Below are positions 1 to 11,042 of a stretch of 64,000 nt of DNA, one piece after another. Origin of the DNA: Alviniconcha marisindica (Eukaryota > Mollusca > Gastropoda > Provannidae); contig JABMCL010003129.1 of assembly GCA_018857735.1 (NCBI GenBank), positions 121,721 to 185,720 on the forward strand, read 5' to 3'. Below the pieces are notes generated by a model that made no database searches, was not told the origin of the DNA, and was given only the letters and a program-made list of their open reading frames with translations. The position numbers and the translations under genes were made by a program. Each line of letters opens with the position of its first letter. Position 1 is the stretch's first letter.

Positions 1-510
1 GAAACCAAGACAGAGCAGTGCCAGAAATGCCAAACGTATGATGGAGTCTGAAGAGTAGAATGGAGTGGTCGATAGTGCCAAAAGCGGTGGATAGGTCAAG
101 TAGAGAGAGCAGAGAAATGTGGTTGACATTAAGAGCTGCGAGGAGATCGTTCAGAATTTTAAGCAGTTTCGGTGCTATGGCCTAAGCGATAGGCAGACTG
201 AAGGGGGTAAAGGAGATTATTGCTTTCAAGATGTTGGGATAGTTGAAGGAGGACAATCTTTTCAGTGATCTTGGAAAGGAAGGGCAGGTTGGAGACAGGA
301 CTATAGTTCTTTGAATTCTCAGTGTCAAGAGAGGTTTTTTTTGTTTTTTTCCAGCAGCGGCCTGACAACGGCGGATTTGAACACAGAAGGAAAGCTGCCT
401 GTCAAGAGAGAGTCATTAATAACTGAAGTAAAAGACGGGAGAAAGTCATCAACGAGTTCAGCCAGTAACTTGACGACGACGGAAGAGGGTCCAGTTCGCA
501 TGTTTTGATT
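1..510 (-). mobile_element. LINE reverse-transcriptase fragment (L2/CR1-like), degenerate
   Basis: Read on the minus strand, 368-159 gives a peptide with NYSPVSNLPFLSKITEKIVL and then LQSAYRLGHSTETA, the hallmark fingers/palm entry of CR1/L2-clade non-LTR reverse transcriptases. The frame shifts near 160, and 158-1 continues with a segment ending LLDLSTAFGTIDHSIL. The first catalytic aspartate block is normally AFDTIDH in this clade; here the Asp codon reads Gly. Frameshifts, the changed catalytic residue and truncation at the window edge mark a dead copy. The 5' part (about 510-370) still reads as the pre-RT segment with ELDPLPSS. The element continues to the left of the window. Confidence 0.8.
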
Positions 511-524
511 GCGGTCTTGTTCAG

Positions 525-692
525 CTTGACACTTCGCGTGCTATCGATTCTGACACGTTTGAAACGAGGAAGAGAAATACAGGATTTTATGTTTTGAGGC
601 AGGGACTTCCAGAGGGACGATCCAGTGAAGGACATCGTGCTAGTGACGGACATCGTGCTAGTTTTAAACAAGTCAAGTTTTGGCCTTGGCAC
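525..692 (-). mobile_element. LINE ORF2 C-terminal-like fragment
   Basis: The minus-strand frame contains SLWKSLPQNIKSCISLPRFK, matching the usual C-terminal signature of L2/CR1-like ORF2 (W-N/K-S-L-P-Q, then S-L-x-x-F-K). It lies upstream, in transcription sense, of RT residues that should precede it, so this is a second truncated copy or a rearranged one. No intact ORF. Confidence 0.5.
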
Positions 693-894
693 GTAGAGGT
701 TATTCCTGGAGATGATTGGTGACTAATGAAGAGTTGTGCGGCAAGGTAGCGGTTTGGGGAATTACCGATCATAAAGATACTCCCTTATTGCCGTAAGTGA
801 GCTAGGTTTAAAATTCCAAGTGCACTTTTGCTTTGTAGAAATGGAAGGATCAGGAAGGATTAATTTGCCTGCCCTTCGATGTAGGGAGTTCAAA

Positions 895-1120
895 TTTTGT
901 TAAGTGTACTTCGCCACAGCCATCCCACACTACTGACGCATGATGATGATAAAGTGATGCTTAATGTCCTCAGATGTCAGCTGACATATTACGGACAAGT
1001 TGTGACCAACGCCGAAGCACGGTTCAATAATTCTTTACGTCCACGGAAACCAGAAGGCTCGTTAGGACGGACAGCTCAGGACGGCCACCTCGACTCTCAC
1101 ACAGCTCCTGAACTATGAAC
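895..1120 (+). other. Open frame resembling a repeat-derived tail; not a supported gene
   Basis: A 73-codon frame ends in LGRTAQDGHLDSHTAPEL followed by a stop. From memory this ending recurs in many predicted gastropod proteins, which suggests an exonised dispersed repeat rather than a host gene. No domain, splice sites or start context support a gene. The assignment is inference only. Confidence 0.3.
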
Positions 1121-1318
1121 TACTGACGCATAATTGATGTGAGGTTTTATGTGAGCGTTGTAGCGGAAAATCTTTCTGGTGTCGATGTTCATGATATGTT
1201 GCAGCTGAGAAAGAAGAAAAAACAAAAACAAACTGGACATGCTTTTGCATATGTGTTCGACTCTGGGCTTGCCATCGAAATTTGTTGTCGACAATGAGAC
1301 CTAGTATATAAGGCAATG
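1095..1318 (-). mobile_element. LINE RT thumb-region fragment, frameshifted
   Basis: Two overlapping minus-strand frames together give YILGLIVDNKFRWQ, then EHICKSMSS, LSQLQHIMNIDTRKIF and YNAHIKPHINYASVV. This is the post-catalytic YLG-to-thumb block of CR1-clade reverse transcriptases (usual form YLG-x-x-I-D-x-x-L-x-W). At least one frameshift separates the pieces. The copy is a short relic. Confidence 0.65.
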
Positions 1319-1372
1319 TTCAGTTACATTTTCACTTATTATTACATTTCAACATTCTTCCCATCCATCCCC

Positions 1373-1465
1373 CTCCCCCCCCCCCCCCCCCCCCTCCACA
1401 CTTCTCCCCGTCCCTAATAAGCCTTGCGGTTTCTGTGGATGTTAAGCACAATGTTTACATTTTCA
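1373..1465 (+). mobile_element. Poly-C tract and 3' part of a SINE
   Basis: A C homopolymer of about 20 nt (1375-1394) precedes CCCTAATAAGCCTTGCGGTT and TCTGTGGATGTTAAGCACAA. The same sequence with few changes closes the tRNA-headed SINE at 11618-11945, so this is a 5'-truncated copy of that family. Confidence 0.55.
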
Positions 1466-1685
1466 GTCAATATTCTGACCATCCAATGACAGCCTCAGTG
1501 ACAAGTCGGCCGCTGCCAGAGAGGTGGTGCTTTTGTTGTGTAGTCATTACCTTTGACTTTGTTTTTTACAGGATTAATGACTGAGCATGTGATTAGTGTT
1601 GCACCACACTGAAATAATCAAGACAAAGCTGTAGCGTCTTTTGAATTTGCAAATGCTTTTTCCAGTTGTACGAAGTGTGGTGTCA

Positions 1686-1917
1686 TCCGCGAGCATATGA
1701 GAGAGACTGAGACTGAAAAACCCCTGCGCCGGGTGTCTCGCCGAGAGAGTGGCGAGAGAGCCCAGATCGCGATCTGTCCGGCCGGGTGTCTCCGAGAGAG
1801 ACACCGGCCTGTCCACCCCGGAAGCGGGATAGAGGAAGAGAGAGAGAGAGAGATCTAGCCGGCGGGGTCTCGGCCGAGAGACTGAGACACCGGCCTCTCC
1901 ACCCCGGAAGTGCCTAG

Positions 1918-1954
<37 letters not shown>

Positions 1955-2020
1955 CACCCGGTGTCTCCCAGACTGACACCCCTCTCCACCCCGGAGGCGG
2001 AGAGAGACATGAGAGAGGGA
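1686..2020. repeat. GC-rich tandem motif mixed with (GA)n
   Basis: Three to four diverged units carry the core GGGTGTCTCCGAGAGAGACA followed by CCGGCCTGTCCACCCCGGAA. They are interrupted by (GA)n runs, the longest at 1921-1952. The palindromic core GTCTC..GAGAC can pair with itself. Minus-strand frames here are Ser/Leu low-complexity artefacts. Confidence 0.7.
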
Positions 2021-2023
2021 GAA

Positions 2024-2310
2024 CTCGAACTCGAAAACTTTATTTTACAAGGATTGTAGTTTAGGTTCATTCAAAAACCTAACAACTAGTCCTTGCTAAG
2101 CTACTGATGAACAGATATCAAATTACAGGCATTATTTATATACATATAGGCATGAATGAGTGAGTGAAACGTTATACATAGAATTTCCATACAAACAAGC
2201 GTGCTCACAGCGCCAGATGAACACATGCCATACATCATTCAGTTAAAATGAGCATACGGTGAGCATATTATGAGCAAATGAAGCAGCAGAAAATCTGATC
2301 AGTTCATATG
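2024..2310 (-). mobile_element. Retroelement 3' end with (GA)n tail, copy A
   Basis: The block starts at the edge of a GA-rich run with GAACTCGAACTCGAAAACTT and continues TTATTTTACAAGGATTGTAG, then TTTAGGTTCA, ending around TGAGCATACGG. It recurs at 2518-2790 and 30303-30435. On the minus strand the sequence ends AATAAAGTTTTCGAGTTCGA followed by (TC)n, the layout of a retroelement 3' UTR with a simple-repeat tail. Confidence 0.6.
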
Positions 2311-2517
2311 ACTAGTATTGGAAAAGAAAACAGAAGCAGTCAAAGCTTATAAAGAACAGTAAGGGAGAGGGGGTGGGGGGAGGGGGTTGGTCGGAAAGCA
2401 GTCGGAAGGACTGGGCGGAGTTGTATGGGTGTAATAAAATAGGTCTCAAATGACCAGTCATTGCAATGGCAATCACTCGAAAACCTCACTGAGTCCTCTC
2501 TTGTCTGAGAGAGACAG

Positions 2518-2790
2518 AGAACGGGAAAACTGACTCGAGCTATAAAACTTTATTTAAAAAGATTGTAGTTTAGGTTCAGTCAAAAACCCATCTAACAACT
2601 AGCCCCTTGCGAAGCTACTGATGAGTAATATAAACTTGATTACAGGCTTAATTTATATACATACAGGCATGAGTGAGTGAATTGATGCATGAGTTTTCCA
2701 CACAAAACATAGCGTGTTCACAGCGCCAGATGTACACATGCATACATCACTCAGTTATACATTATGAGCATACAACCTGTAACTAAGGCA
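2518..2790 (-). mobile_element. Retroelement 3' end, copy B
   Basis: Second copy of the 2024-2310 block, offset about 495 bp: AAAACTTTATTT, AAAGATTGTAGTTTAGGTTC, CTACTGATGAGTAA, the tract near ACAGGCATGAGTGAGTGA and the end CAGCGCCAGATG. Copies A and B share the order of all these blocks, so they are a local duplication or two insertions of one family. Confidence 0.6.
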
Positions 2791-2799
2791 GCAGAACAT

Positions 2800-3060
2800 A
2801 TCTGCCACTCCGTCTCGTACACTACGCTTTTCTTCCGACACCCGCATGCTGAAAATCCAACAATACAAACTGACACGAAACTCGTGGCTTTCGCACCTTA
2901 TCTTGCTTTGGACCCCACTTTTGGAATTCACTCCCACAAGACCACTTTGCTCAACCCTGTCATCTTTCAAAGCCAAACTGAAAACCTTCATCTTCTCACA
3001 GTATTTTCGCCCCAACTAATATCAGTACCCAGTTTCTGCTACAGTAATTGTGTGTTTGTT
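2800..3060 (+). mobile_element. LINE ORF2 C-terminal end, same family as 34600-35480
   Basis: The plus strand reads SDTRMLKIQQYK, an aromatic-rich block, then STLSSFKAKLKTFIFSQYF, the closing motif of L2-like ORF2 proteins. The same SDTHMLKIQKYK ... FGPHICNSLPQELRH order occurs on the minus strand at 35226-35020, showing one family in opposite orientations. Probable 3' UTR continues to about 3275. Confidence 0.6.
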
Positions 3061-3325
3061 ATTGCACGTTATACCGTCAACTTTGAAAATAATCTTTGGA
3101 CAAAACGGTGCGAGGTTATGTAATAATGAATCGATGCCACTCAGGACTGAGGTGTGCGTGCGTGTCAGTGTGTGTGTGCCTGCGCGTACGTATGTGATGT
3201 GCATGCGCGTTTTTTTAAGCCGGCCGTAAGAACGACTGCGCTTAGTGTGTAATACCTTTGACTTGACTGACCTGAGCAAACCAGTTTAAATCGGTCAGTC
3301 GCTGTGCTTGAATCATTAACCTATC

Positions 3326-4110
3326 AATGGCGGGAGCTGCCACAAGTATCATTTACGTCGCGACAAAACTTTTGTCATGACAAACACGTGTTTTGTCGCA
3401 ACAAAAGTATGCTTGTCGCGACAAAACTTTTGTCGTCATAAACATATTTTTGTCGCGACACAACTTTTGTCTCGCCAATTTCGTCTCGCCAATACTTTTG
3501 TCGTGACAAAAAGACGTGTTTTGTCGCGACAACACGTGTGCAAGACCGACATGTTTCACGTAGTCGCGCACAAACTGTGGTGCCATCTGCTTCGGGGCTG
3601 GGTTAATATCACTGGCGGGAGCTGCCATAAGTATCATTTTTGTTACGACTGAAAAACACGCGTTTGTCGCGACAAAACATCTTTTTGTCACGACAAAAGT
3701 ATGCTTATCACGACAAACATTTTGTTGTAACAAAACTTTTTGTGCCAGCGACAAAACTTTCGTCGCGACAAAATGGTTGTCGCAACAAAAATACGTTTGT
3801 CCTGACAAAACGTTTGTCGCGACAAAAATATTTGCATCGTTTTGTCGCGACATTGTGATTTGTTGCAACACTGAACGTGTTTGTCGCGACAATTATTTGT
3901 CGTAACAAACGTTTTGTCGCGACAGAAATAATTATGTCACGACAAAACACAAGCATGTTTGTCGCGACAAACACGTGTTTGTTGCGAGAAAAAAATAATA
4001 CTTGTGGCAATTCCCGCCAATGATACTAACCCACCCGTGAAGCAGATGGCTCCACAGTTTGTGCGTGACTACGTGAAACATGTCGGTCTGACACACCGAC
4101 GGTGTGAAAA
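3326..4110. repeat. Array of TTTGTCGCGACAAA palindromes inside inverted arms
   Basis: About 20 imperfect copies of the palindrome TTTTGTCGCGACAAAA, spaced 15-35 bp, fill 3355-3535 and 3655-3995. The block 3536-3650 (from AGACCGACATGTTTCACGTA to GGGAGCTGCCATAAGTATCA) recurs inverted at 4001-4107, so the second array lies between inverted arms of about 105-115 bp. A short direct copy of the inner arm edge (GGCGGGAGCTGCCACAAG) lies at 3328-3350. No coding sequence is supported; frames in both directions are Cys/Arg/Asp-rich translations of the palindrome. It resembles a non-autonomous foldback DNA element expanded internally. Confidence 0.8.
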
Positions 4111-4364
4111 AAAAAAAACTAATGAAAAGCAGCAGTCGTTTTCACCTAGCATAGCGGGTTTCACTTCAGCCGTCTTAGTTTGTATGCAATGTTATGATTT
4201 AAAAAACCACCACTCAAAACAAATTAGTGTTTGGGCAAACTGGTATTACCTAGTCTGGCACTTTTTCACCACCATTTTTGTGTTGGGTTTGATATGGGTA
4301 TAAAAGATTGTATGTGAATGAAATAACAAAACGGATCACATATAGTTCCGAGCTTCTGGAACTG

Positions 4365-6725
4365 GAATGGGGTAATAGAAAGTTGTGGTGTATTATGGAT
4401 TGGTACGTGTGCTGCGGCATGGAATGTGGAACATTGGGTGATGTGGAATGAGGTAGAGTGTGGGCTGCGACACGGCGCGATTGGTAGTGGAGGTGGTGGT
4501 GTGCGAGATGTGATAAGTGGTGGGATGTAGAAAGTGGTGGTGTACTGATGGGTGATGTGGAATGTTATGCGAAACATGGTAGTGGGATGGGAATTGCCTA
4601 TGGGTGTGATCACGGTCAGATGGGGTGGAATGATGCAAGATGTGGAGCATGTGAAATGTCTTGTGTAAAATGTGGTGTGATGCGATGCATAATTGATGTG
4701 GCCGGAAGTATATGGGTGTGATCGGAAATGTGGCGTAGAGTACATGGAATGTGGCACGTCAGGAATGTGAAAATGGGGTGCAGTGCAAGACGATATGGTG
4801 CGATTTGAAACCGACACGGTATTGCGAAGTGGCCGAATAGTGTGCTGCGAGAGGTGTTGGTGCGATATGAGACACGATGGCGATATGGTGAGACTGATGT
4901 TGGCGGTGTAATTTAGAATGGGGTGGGCTTGGAACAATGTTAGAGATGGGTTTGATGTGGAATGATGCAATGTAAAATATGGTGGTAATGATGTGAGAGG
5001 TGCGAGATGCAATGGCCATGTGTTATACATTCCGTATCTCACCACCACCGATTAACAATATTTCACATCCAACCGTGACATTTCCGGCACAGCACACCAT
5101 ACCACACATTTAATACCACCAGATCACACATCACATGGCCGCGTTATGTGGAATGTTAAATGTTTTGCAATGCAGATGTGGGATGTTGTGCCTTATTCGG
5201 CTAATGTGGCTGTGATGTGGAATGAGGTGCAATGTTGAATAATTATATGCCATATCAGTGGTGTAATACTACATGTGATGTCATGCAATGTCAGATGAGG
5301 TGTGAAATGTGGTGCGATGTGGAACGATGGTGTGGCGGACATGTGGAATATGGTGGTGTGCTGTGATGCAAGATGGATTGTGGAACACAGTGATGTGGAA
5401 TGGTTCGACACTTTATTAAAACATGACGGTGCTGGTGATGCAGAATGAAGGTTGAAATGCAGTGTGGGATGTGTGGTGTGGTTTGGAATGAGATACGTGT
5501 GCTGTGGGACAGTGTGATGTGAATTTATATCCGAATGTGGTGGGTGTGCATGGCGTGGTGTGAGGTGTAATGTGGGCGTGATGTGGAATGGTGTGCCGAG
5601 ATGTGGTGGAGTGATTTTGCCGGTGCGAATTATGGTGTGATGTGATGTCAGTGTATGTGAAATGTGGTGCGATGTTGAATGTTGCAATTTCAGACATGGT
5701 GCGACTGATTGAAATGCAAAATGTGTGATGTGGAATATGGCGTGGTGTGGAATGTGGTGTCCTGGTATGTGGAAATGTTGCCATAATGCAAGATGTGGAA
5801 ACGGTTACGATGCGATGTGAAATGCCAGTGGTGGTGTGGAATTGTGGTGTTATGCAATGTGCTGTGATTGTAGTGTGGTGTCAGATGTGGTGGTGTAATG
5901 CAATGTGGAATCTGGTGTGAATGAGTGTGACGCGGCGGCGGGCGAGTGAGTATGATGATGATGATGTAATGCGATGTGGAATATGGTGTGGAGAAATAGG
6001 CTGTGATGTTGAATGAGGGTGTGGTGTGGAATAGTTGTGGATACGGAATGGTGTAAGATGTTAACTGTGTCTGTGTGATGTGGAACATGTGCTTTGAGAT
6101 GTGGTGGCCGGTGCGAAATGGTGGTGCCGAGGCGGTAGACTGCAGTGTAACGTGATCTCAGATGTATAGTGGTCGAGGCGAGATGTGTTGCAACATTAAA
6201 TGTCTGCGAGATGTGGCGTGGAACATGTGGTATGTAGTAATGTGATGTGGAATGGTGTGACGTGAAAGGTGGTGTGGTGTAAAATCTTTTGGTGCGATGT
6301 GATGGAATGATGTGTGATGTGAAAACGTTTAATGTGGTGCGGAGTTAAGAGTAGTGTGATGTGAAATGCAATTTGAACCCTACTAATTACATAAACACTG
6401 CAGCACTTGTGATGTGGAATGTAGCCGGAACACACACACGCACGAAACCAATGGCACACAACTTCACGCACACAGGCAAAGTAATCAGAGTCCAGAGGGG
6501 AGGGGGGGGGGTGGGGGGTTGGGGCAGAATTTAAATACTACGGAAGATATATATTTGTTATAAGGTGTGATGTGAATGGAATGTTGTATGATGTGGAGTG
6601 TTTGTGGCCTGGATGGACTACAGTGTAAAGTGGTGAAGAATGGTGTGGTGAAGAAGAGCGTATGGTGTGAAATGGTGGTGTGAAATTGCAATGTGGTGTG
6701 GAATGTCATGGTGTGATTTTAAATG
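4365..6725. repeat. G/T-purine-rich degenerate satellite (ATGTGGAATG-type)
   Basis: For about 2.3 kb the plus strand is built from variants of short words such as ATGTGGAATGTGGTGTGATG, with little C. There is no fixed period. Short non-repeat islands occur near 5050-5150 and 6370-6540. The complementary strand gives several long His/Ser/Thr-rich frames (for example 5048-4266 and 5687-5193), a composition artefact. Strand asymmetry is strong. Confidence 0.8.
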
Positions 6726-6739
6726 TTTTGTGGTATGGA

Positions 6740-7225
6740 TATACACGGTTATGTGTAGCATTCAGAGCAGTTTGCTCTTTCTGTATTATGTAGTGTTCAC
6801 TGTAATGCCAGTTCAGTACTGTTTATGTGTCAGTAGGATTCAGGAGTGTATACAGTCTATAGCGTTGGCTCAGATACATAGCGTTCAATGCAAGTAGTGT
6901 TCAGTCTATAGCTTCAGTTCAGTTTCTTAAGCGTTCAGTCATAGAGTCTGTAGCATACATAGTCAGTGGTATTCAGTGTTAGCTGGGTTACAGTCTACGG
7001 CGTTCAAGGTCTGCCTATTATTATTCAGTGTCGTAATGTTCAGTCTAGTATTCAGTTGTCAGTGGGGTTCAGAGTCTATAGCATTCAGTGTCAGTTCAGT
7101 GTATGTAGCGTTCAGGGTGTGTACTGTCCAATGGGTCATTCTCCGTCTGTACTCTTCAGTGTCTGCAGTGTTCAGAGCCTGGCTGTTCACCAAGAGTCCG
7201 TCATGTTCATGTCATGTTCAGAGTC
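6740..7225. repeat. Degenerate TTCAGTGT / GTCTATAGC tandem repeat
   Basis: Words such as GTTCAGTCTATAGC, GTATTCAGTGT and GTAGCGTTCAG recur every 15-35 bp through this block. It directly follows the G/T-rich satellite but has a different word content. Open frames across it (6966-7262, 6976-7269) are repeat translations. Confidence 0.7.
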
Positions 7226-7710
7226 CACACTTGAAGGGCCTCTGCCCCTGCGCAGTTCTTGAATTTTAACATCCCATCAACCACAGGTCACCTGAGGACA
7301 AAATACAATGTAAAATTATTATTTTTTAATCCACTTATCTCCCAATGCACAATGACACACGTTTTGGTACGGATTTATTTTCGGTAGGTACTCACTGGGG
7401 CGGGGAACCTACTTGTCAGCTCTAGATTCTCAACAGGGGATCTTATTTTCTGCTTCCACAGTATCCCACTGTGGGAGCCCTGTGTGGAAAAACGGGTCAT
7501 GCTCAGAGCATCAATGCATAGGCCTGTTGGAGGAGCACTGTAGTTTTTAAATTTTCAATTTATGTCAATGTTAAATCTGCAGATACATCTGCTGTGAGGC
7601 AAGTTTAAGACAGCATGAGAGTGGCATAAAGCACAACAAATTATCCAAGTCAATCTTGCCTTCAGTCATGCTTGGATGAGTAACTATATTTGTATGTACA
7701 TCTGTCTATT
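7226..7710. other. No gene seen; diverged dispersed-repeat sequence
   Basis: No ORF or RNA gene is supported. The segment CAGCTCTAGATTCTCAAC (7418 on) through CACAGTATCCCACTG (to about 7474) resembles CAGCTCTGGGTTCTCAAC at 17342 with the same downstream order, so a small dispersed repeat is shared. Confidence 0.4.
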
Positions 7711-9811
7711 TGTGTAGGATATATGGGTCATTCTCCTGAAACTGGACCAAATGCGTTTCCCGAAAGAAATAAAAATTAACTAAAACATGAAACTTTTTAA
7801 ACTACCGCTATATTAAGTGTTTAGAGAAATAAGGGAAATGCCACAACGGGTAAATGCATTATTATTTCTTGGCTGTCAGCCTTTTTTGGTAAAATCGTGA
7901 CATTTTCATGGCAGCCATTTGTGACATGGCTTTGGGAAGGTTAGCTGATCGCAGATATTTCCTTGGAAATCGTTCATGATTGAATAAAACAATTTCATGA
8001 AAAAGACGGAGGCCAGTTCTTACATACAAATGGTATTTTTGTGTGTTGCTTGCTATTAACAGCTCCAAACAAAGAAAGATAATCAGTGTCTGAGTTACCG
8101 ATGGTGTCTTCTGAGCTGTGTATCACGATATTCTAACTTGTTCAAACGAAACTAAAAACCTGTCTTTTTTTCATCAGCTTAGTAGATAACCACATTTCAC
8201 CTTATTTTGAATGCTTGTTTGATGACAAAAGAGTAGATACGAAATAAATTACAGTCATTTGTTCAGGGGTGGTTGACGTGGTGTCAAGGTCACGGTCACA
8301 TGGGCTTATATAATCAAAATATGACAGTTTCTGCTATATCTTTTATTAGTTCTAAACCAGTGAGTCTTTTGCAACCAAACTCAATTTGAGTGTAGATCAT
8401 CAAAAGCAAAGAAATGTCCAGTGAAAATGTTGGATTGCGGTGTTTAAAGTCAATGTCACAGCCAGGTTAAAAGTTTCAGTTAATGTTAGTTTGGATGATG
8501 TCCTTTTGCATCGCTGAACCATTTGTAACCAAACCCAGTATGGTGAGACATCATTATAAGCCAGAGCGTCATATGCGAAAAATGGGTTTCTATCTTCAAA
8601 GTCAAGGTCACAGTAACTGAATTTCGGTTCATACAATCAAATATGACTATTTCTATTATAATATGTTCTGAACAACTTAGTTTGACAGTGCATGTTCATA
8701 AGCTGGAGTGTCTTGTGAAAGGTTGCTTTGATGTATTCAAGGTCAAGGTCACAGTGAAGGTTCTGAGCTTCAGTGAATGTATGCCCGGACAATATCTTTG
8801 ATCGGTCAAACTTGCTATGGTGATGCATCATCATCAGCCAGAGTATCATTCAGAAATATCATTTTGTGATGTTCAAGGTCAAAGCCACAATCGTTTCTAC
8901 TAGATCTTCAGAAATACTGAAACTTTTGCAATCCAAATTACTTTGATGGTACATATCACAAGACAGGGTAAGACACCGTGGAAAGATTTTCTTGCTTTTA
9001 CACAGGGCGTGAGACAGGAAATATGGCTTGGGGGACTGTGGACTAGATTGCTGCCACTCTTGGCTATCCCGATATCTAAAGCAGGGTCAATACCGGTTCC
9101 CAAATCAAGAAAATGTGGAAAGAACATTGCTTTTGTAATGAATATACTTGTTTATTAAGTTTTTTGGTCAATGGTTTCAAGTGTGTTATTCTTATATCCT
9201 TTTGTACTTGTGATGATGTCCACATAACATGTGAGACAGATTACAAATTTAAAGGGTGATTGGTTATTAACTTTAGAAAGCAAGAAACAAATATCCCTCT
9301 GACATGTATATTTATATATACGGTTCAGACCAAGTTAGTGCAATGCACCCCCCCCCCCCCTCCAAATTACTTTGGGGGGAAAAGAAGAAAAAAAAACTTT
9401 AGAGAAAAGAAATGTGTAATCTATTTTGTGCATGTCTGTACTTCAAAGACATTTTAAACCAAAATCGTTCAAGAGGCAGGACAATTTTTTTTTAAATGTC
9501 AGAAGTGACAGATATTCCTTTATTAATTAGGAATATTGTATAATAAAAAAAGGAAGAGTCAAACTGGCCACTGAGCCGACTCTATTCATGCATTTCTTGT
9601 GTCTTCTGTAACACACAAACACTGATCTATGACGTAACATAATGCCAATTAACCAAGTTCCTGTCACCCTGTCAATATTTTTGTACACAAGAGATGTCAA
9701 GCTTTCATTTCCAAATAATAGCATTAAGAAATTCACACTCTGAATTTTTACCCTGTATGTCACAATTTTGACCAGTTTTCAGGAGAATGACCCATATATA
9801 TATCCTACACA
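7711..9811. mobile_element. 2.1-kb element with about 40-bp terminal inverted repeats
   Basis: The left end TGTGTAGGATATATGGGTCA TTCTCCTGAAACTGG (7711-7745) is matched in inverse at the right end, CCAGTTTTCAGGAGAATGAC CCATATATATATCCTACACA (9772-9811). That is the architecture of a cut-and-paste DNA transposon or long MITE. The only internal coding hint is a 68-codon minus-strand frame (8068-7862), which matches nothing I recognise. The interior carries a repeat array rich in AAGGTCA words (8260-8940). Target-site duplication is not clear because the flanks are AT-rich. Confidence 0.65.
8260..8940. repeat. About 200-bp diverged monomers with AAGGTCAAGGTCACAG core
   Basis: Three to four monomers carry TCAAGGTCAAGGTCACAG or close variants, an ATATGACTATTTCTATTATA-type block and a GTAACCAAACC block. 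The same family appears inverted at 37095-37400 and 38930-39310, where it reads TGTGACCTTGA. The repeated AGGTCA hexamers match nuclear-receptor half-sites, but they are a fixed part of the repeat and no function is shown. Confidence 0.6.
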
Positions 9812-11040
9812 TCTCTCTCTCTCTATCTATATATATGTATGTATAATATACACACACCTGGATATGTGTGTATGAGTTTATGAATAAAAAGTGGTTTTCC
9901 AGACACATCTGGATACATGCATGTGTGAGTTTATGAATAAAAAGTGGTTTTCCGGACTTACCGTTTCTAGATGGCCACAAGCTGGTGGTATGCACTGACT
10001 CAGTCATCTGTTCAGTTACAAATGGGGTGTTCACTGCTGATTCTGTATGTGCTCATCTGCAGCACCGTCTTTTATTAGGAAGTATTTTTCTCAACGCATT
10101 TCCATAAAAAGCACACAAACTTGGTATATGTATTCCTTTATGGCACAAGCAGCTAGGCTACTGTTAAAAGTACTGCAATATGCATAAAATAATGTGTAGT
10201 TTTTGTTAGGTCTATGTTTAAAGAGAACGAGGCCAACATCGCTCATGCAGAACCTACAAACAAAGTGATTTGACAGGGCTCCACGATTGACGTCATACCC
10301 TAGCAAGTGACATTGCAAAAGAGGGAAATCGTCCATGATAACCACTGATAACATACACCAAGGATACATCAGAGTGTTTTCTGCTGAGATTCTTGTTGTT
10401 CAGTGTTACAGGTTTTGCTGACGTTCATTTTGTTTGTTTGCTTTACTTCATATACCTTTTTGAGGGTGAGGGGGCAGGAGGGGGAGTACATGCATACCTG
10501 TCAACCCATACATTTTACCAGTATAAAATACAGTTTTTTCATTATTTGGGGGGGATATGCCATACTGGAAAATGGATACAGGAAAACATAATTTTCATGA
10601 GATTTTGTTGTTGTTTTAAACTGAGCAAAAAGATTGAAAAACTGTCAAACGAGCAGCCGATGAACACCGTCAAATGTACGTAGGCTAAGAAATATCAGAA
10701 GTGAGATTTGAAGTTGTGCCTGCATATTTAGCACAACATTGCTTCTTCCTTCCACTGCCACACGTGCCGATTGGAATTCTAAATGCCGCTGGTACCAGCG
10801 AAAAAACAAAAGACCCCAGCCTGCATAAGGGAAATACAGGTTCACAAACTCTGGACTAAGGTTTACTCCCAACATGGGTTGACAGCTATGTACATGCATG
10901 CTGTACTTCGTTGCTGCAGTTGCCCTCTGTGTAAGTGTAAGGGGGGCTGAGGCTAACTTGAATACAGTGAAGAGAATAGTTACTTTACACTGGAATCAAA
11001 CCATCTGAAAAAAAGTAAGTATTCAAATGATCCTTAAAAT
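9812..11040. other. No gene supported; short duplication at 9857-9957
   Basis: Two tandem copies of a roughly 55-bp block containing GAGTTTATGAATAAAAAGTG and GTTTTCC lie at about 9857-9957. The rest contains short frames without splice support or recognisable domains, including minus-strand 10899-10645 and 10369-10091. Confidence 0.5.
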
Positions 11041-11042
11041 AC

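Noticed and set aside
3353..4010. Cys/Arg-rich ORFs of up to 179 codons
   Set aside because: Both strands translate the same palindrome; no domain or transcript signals.
4266..6471. Several His/Ser/Thr-rich minus-strand ORFs up to 260 codons
   Set aside because: Translations of a C-poor degenerate repeat; no splice sites or domains.
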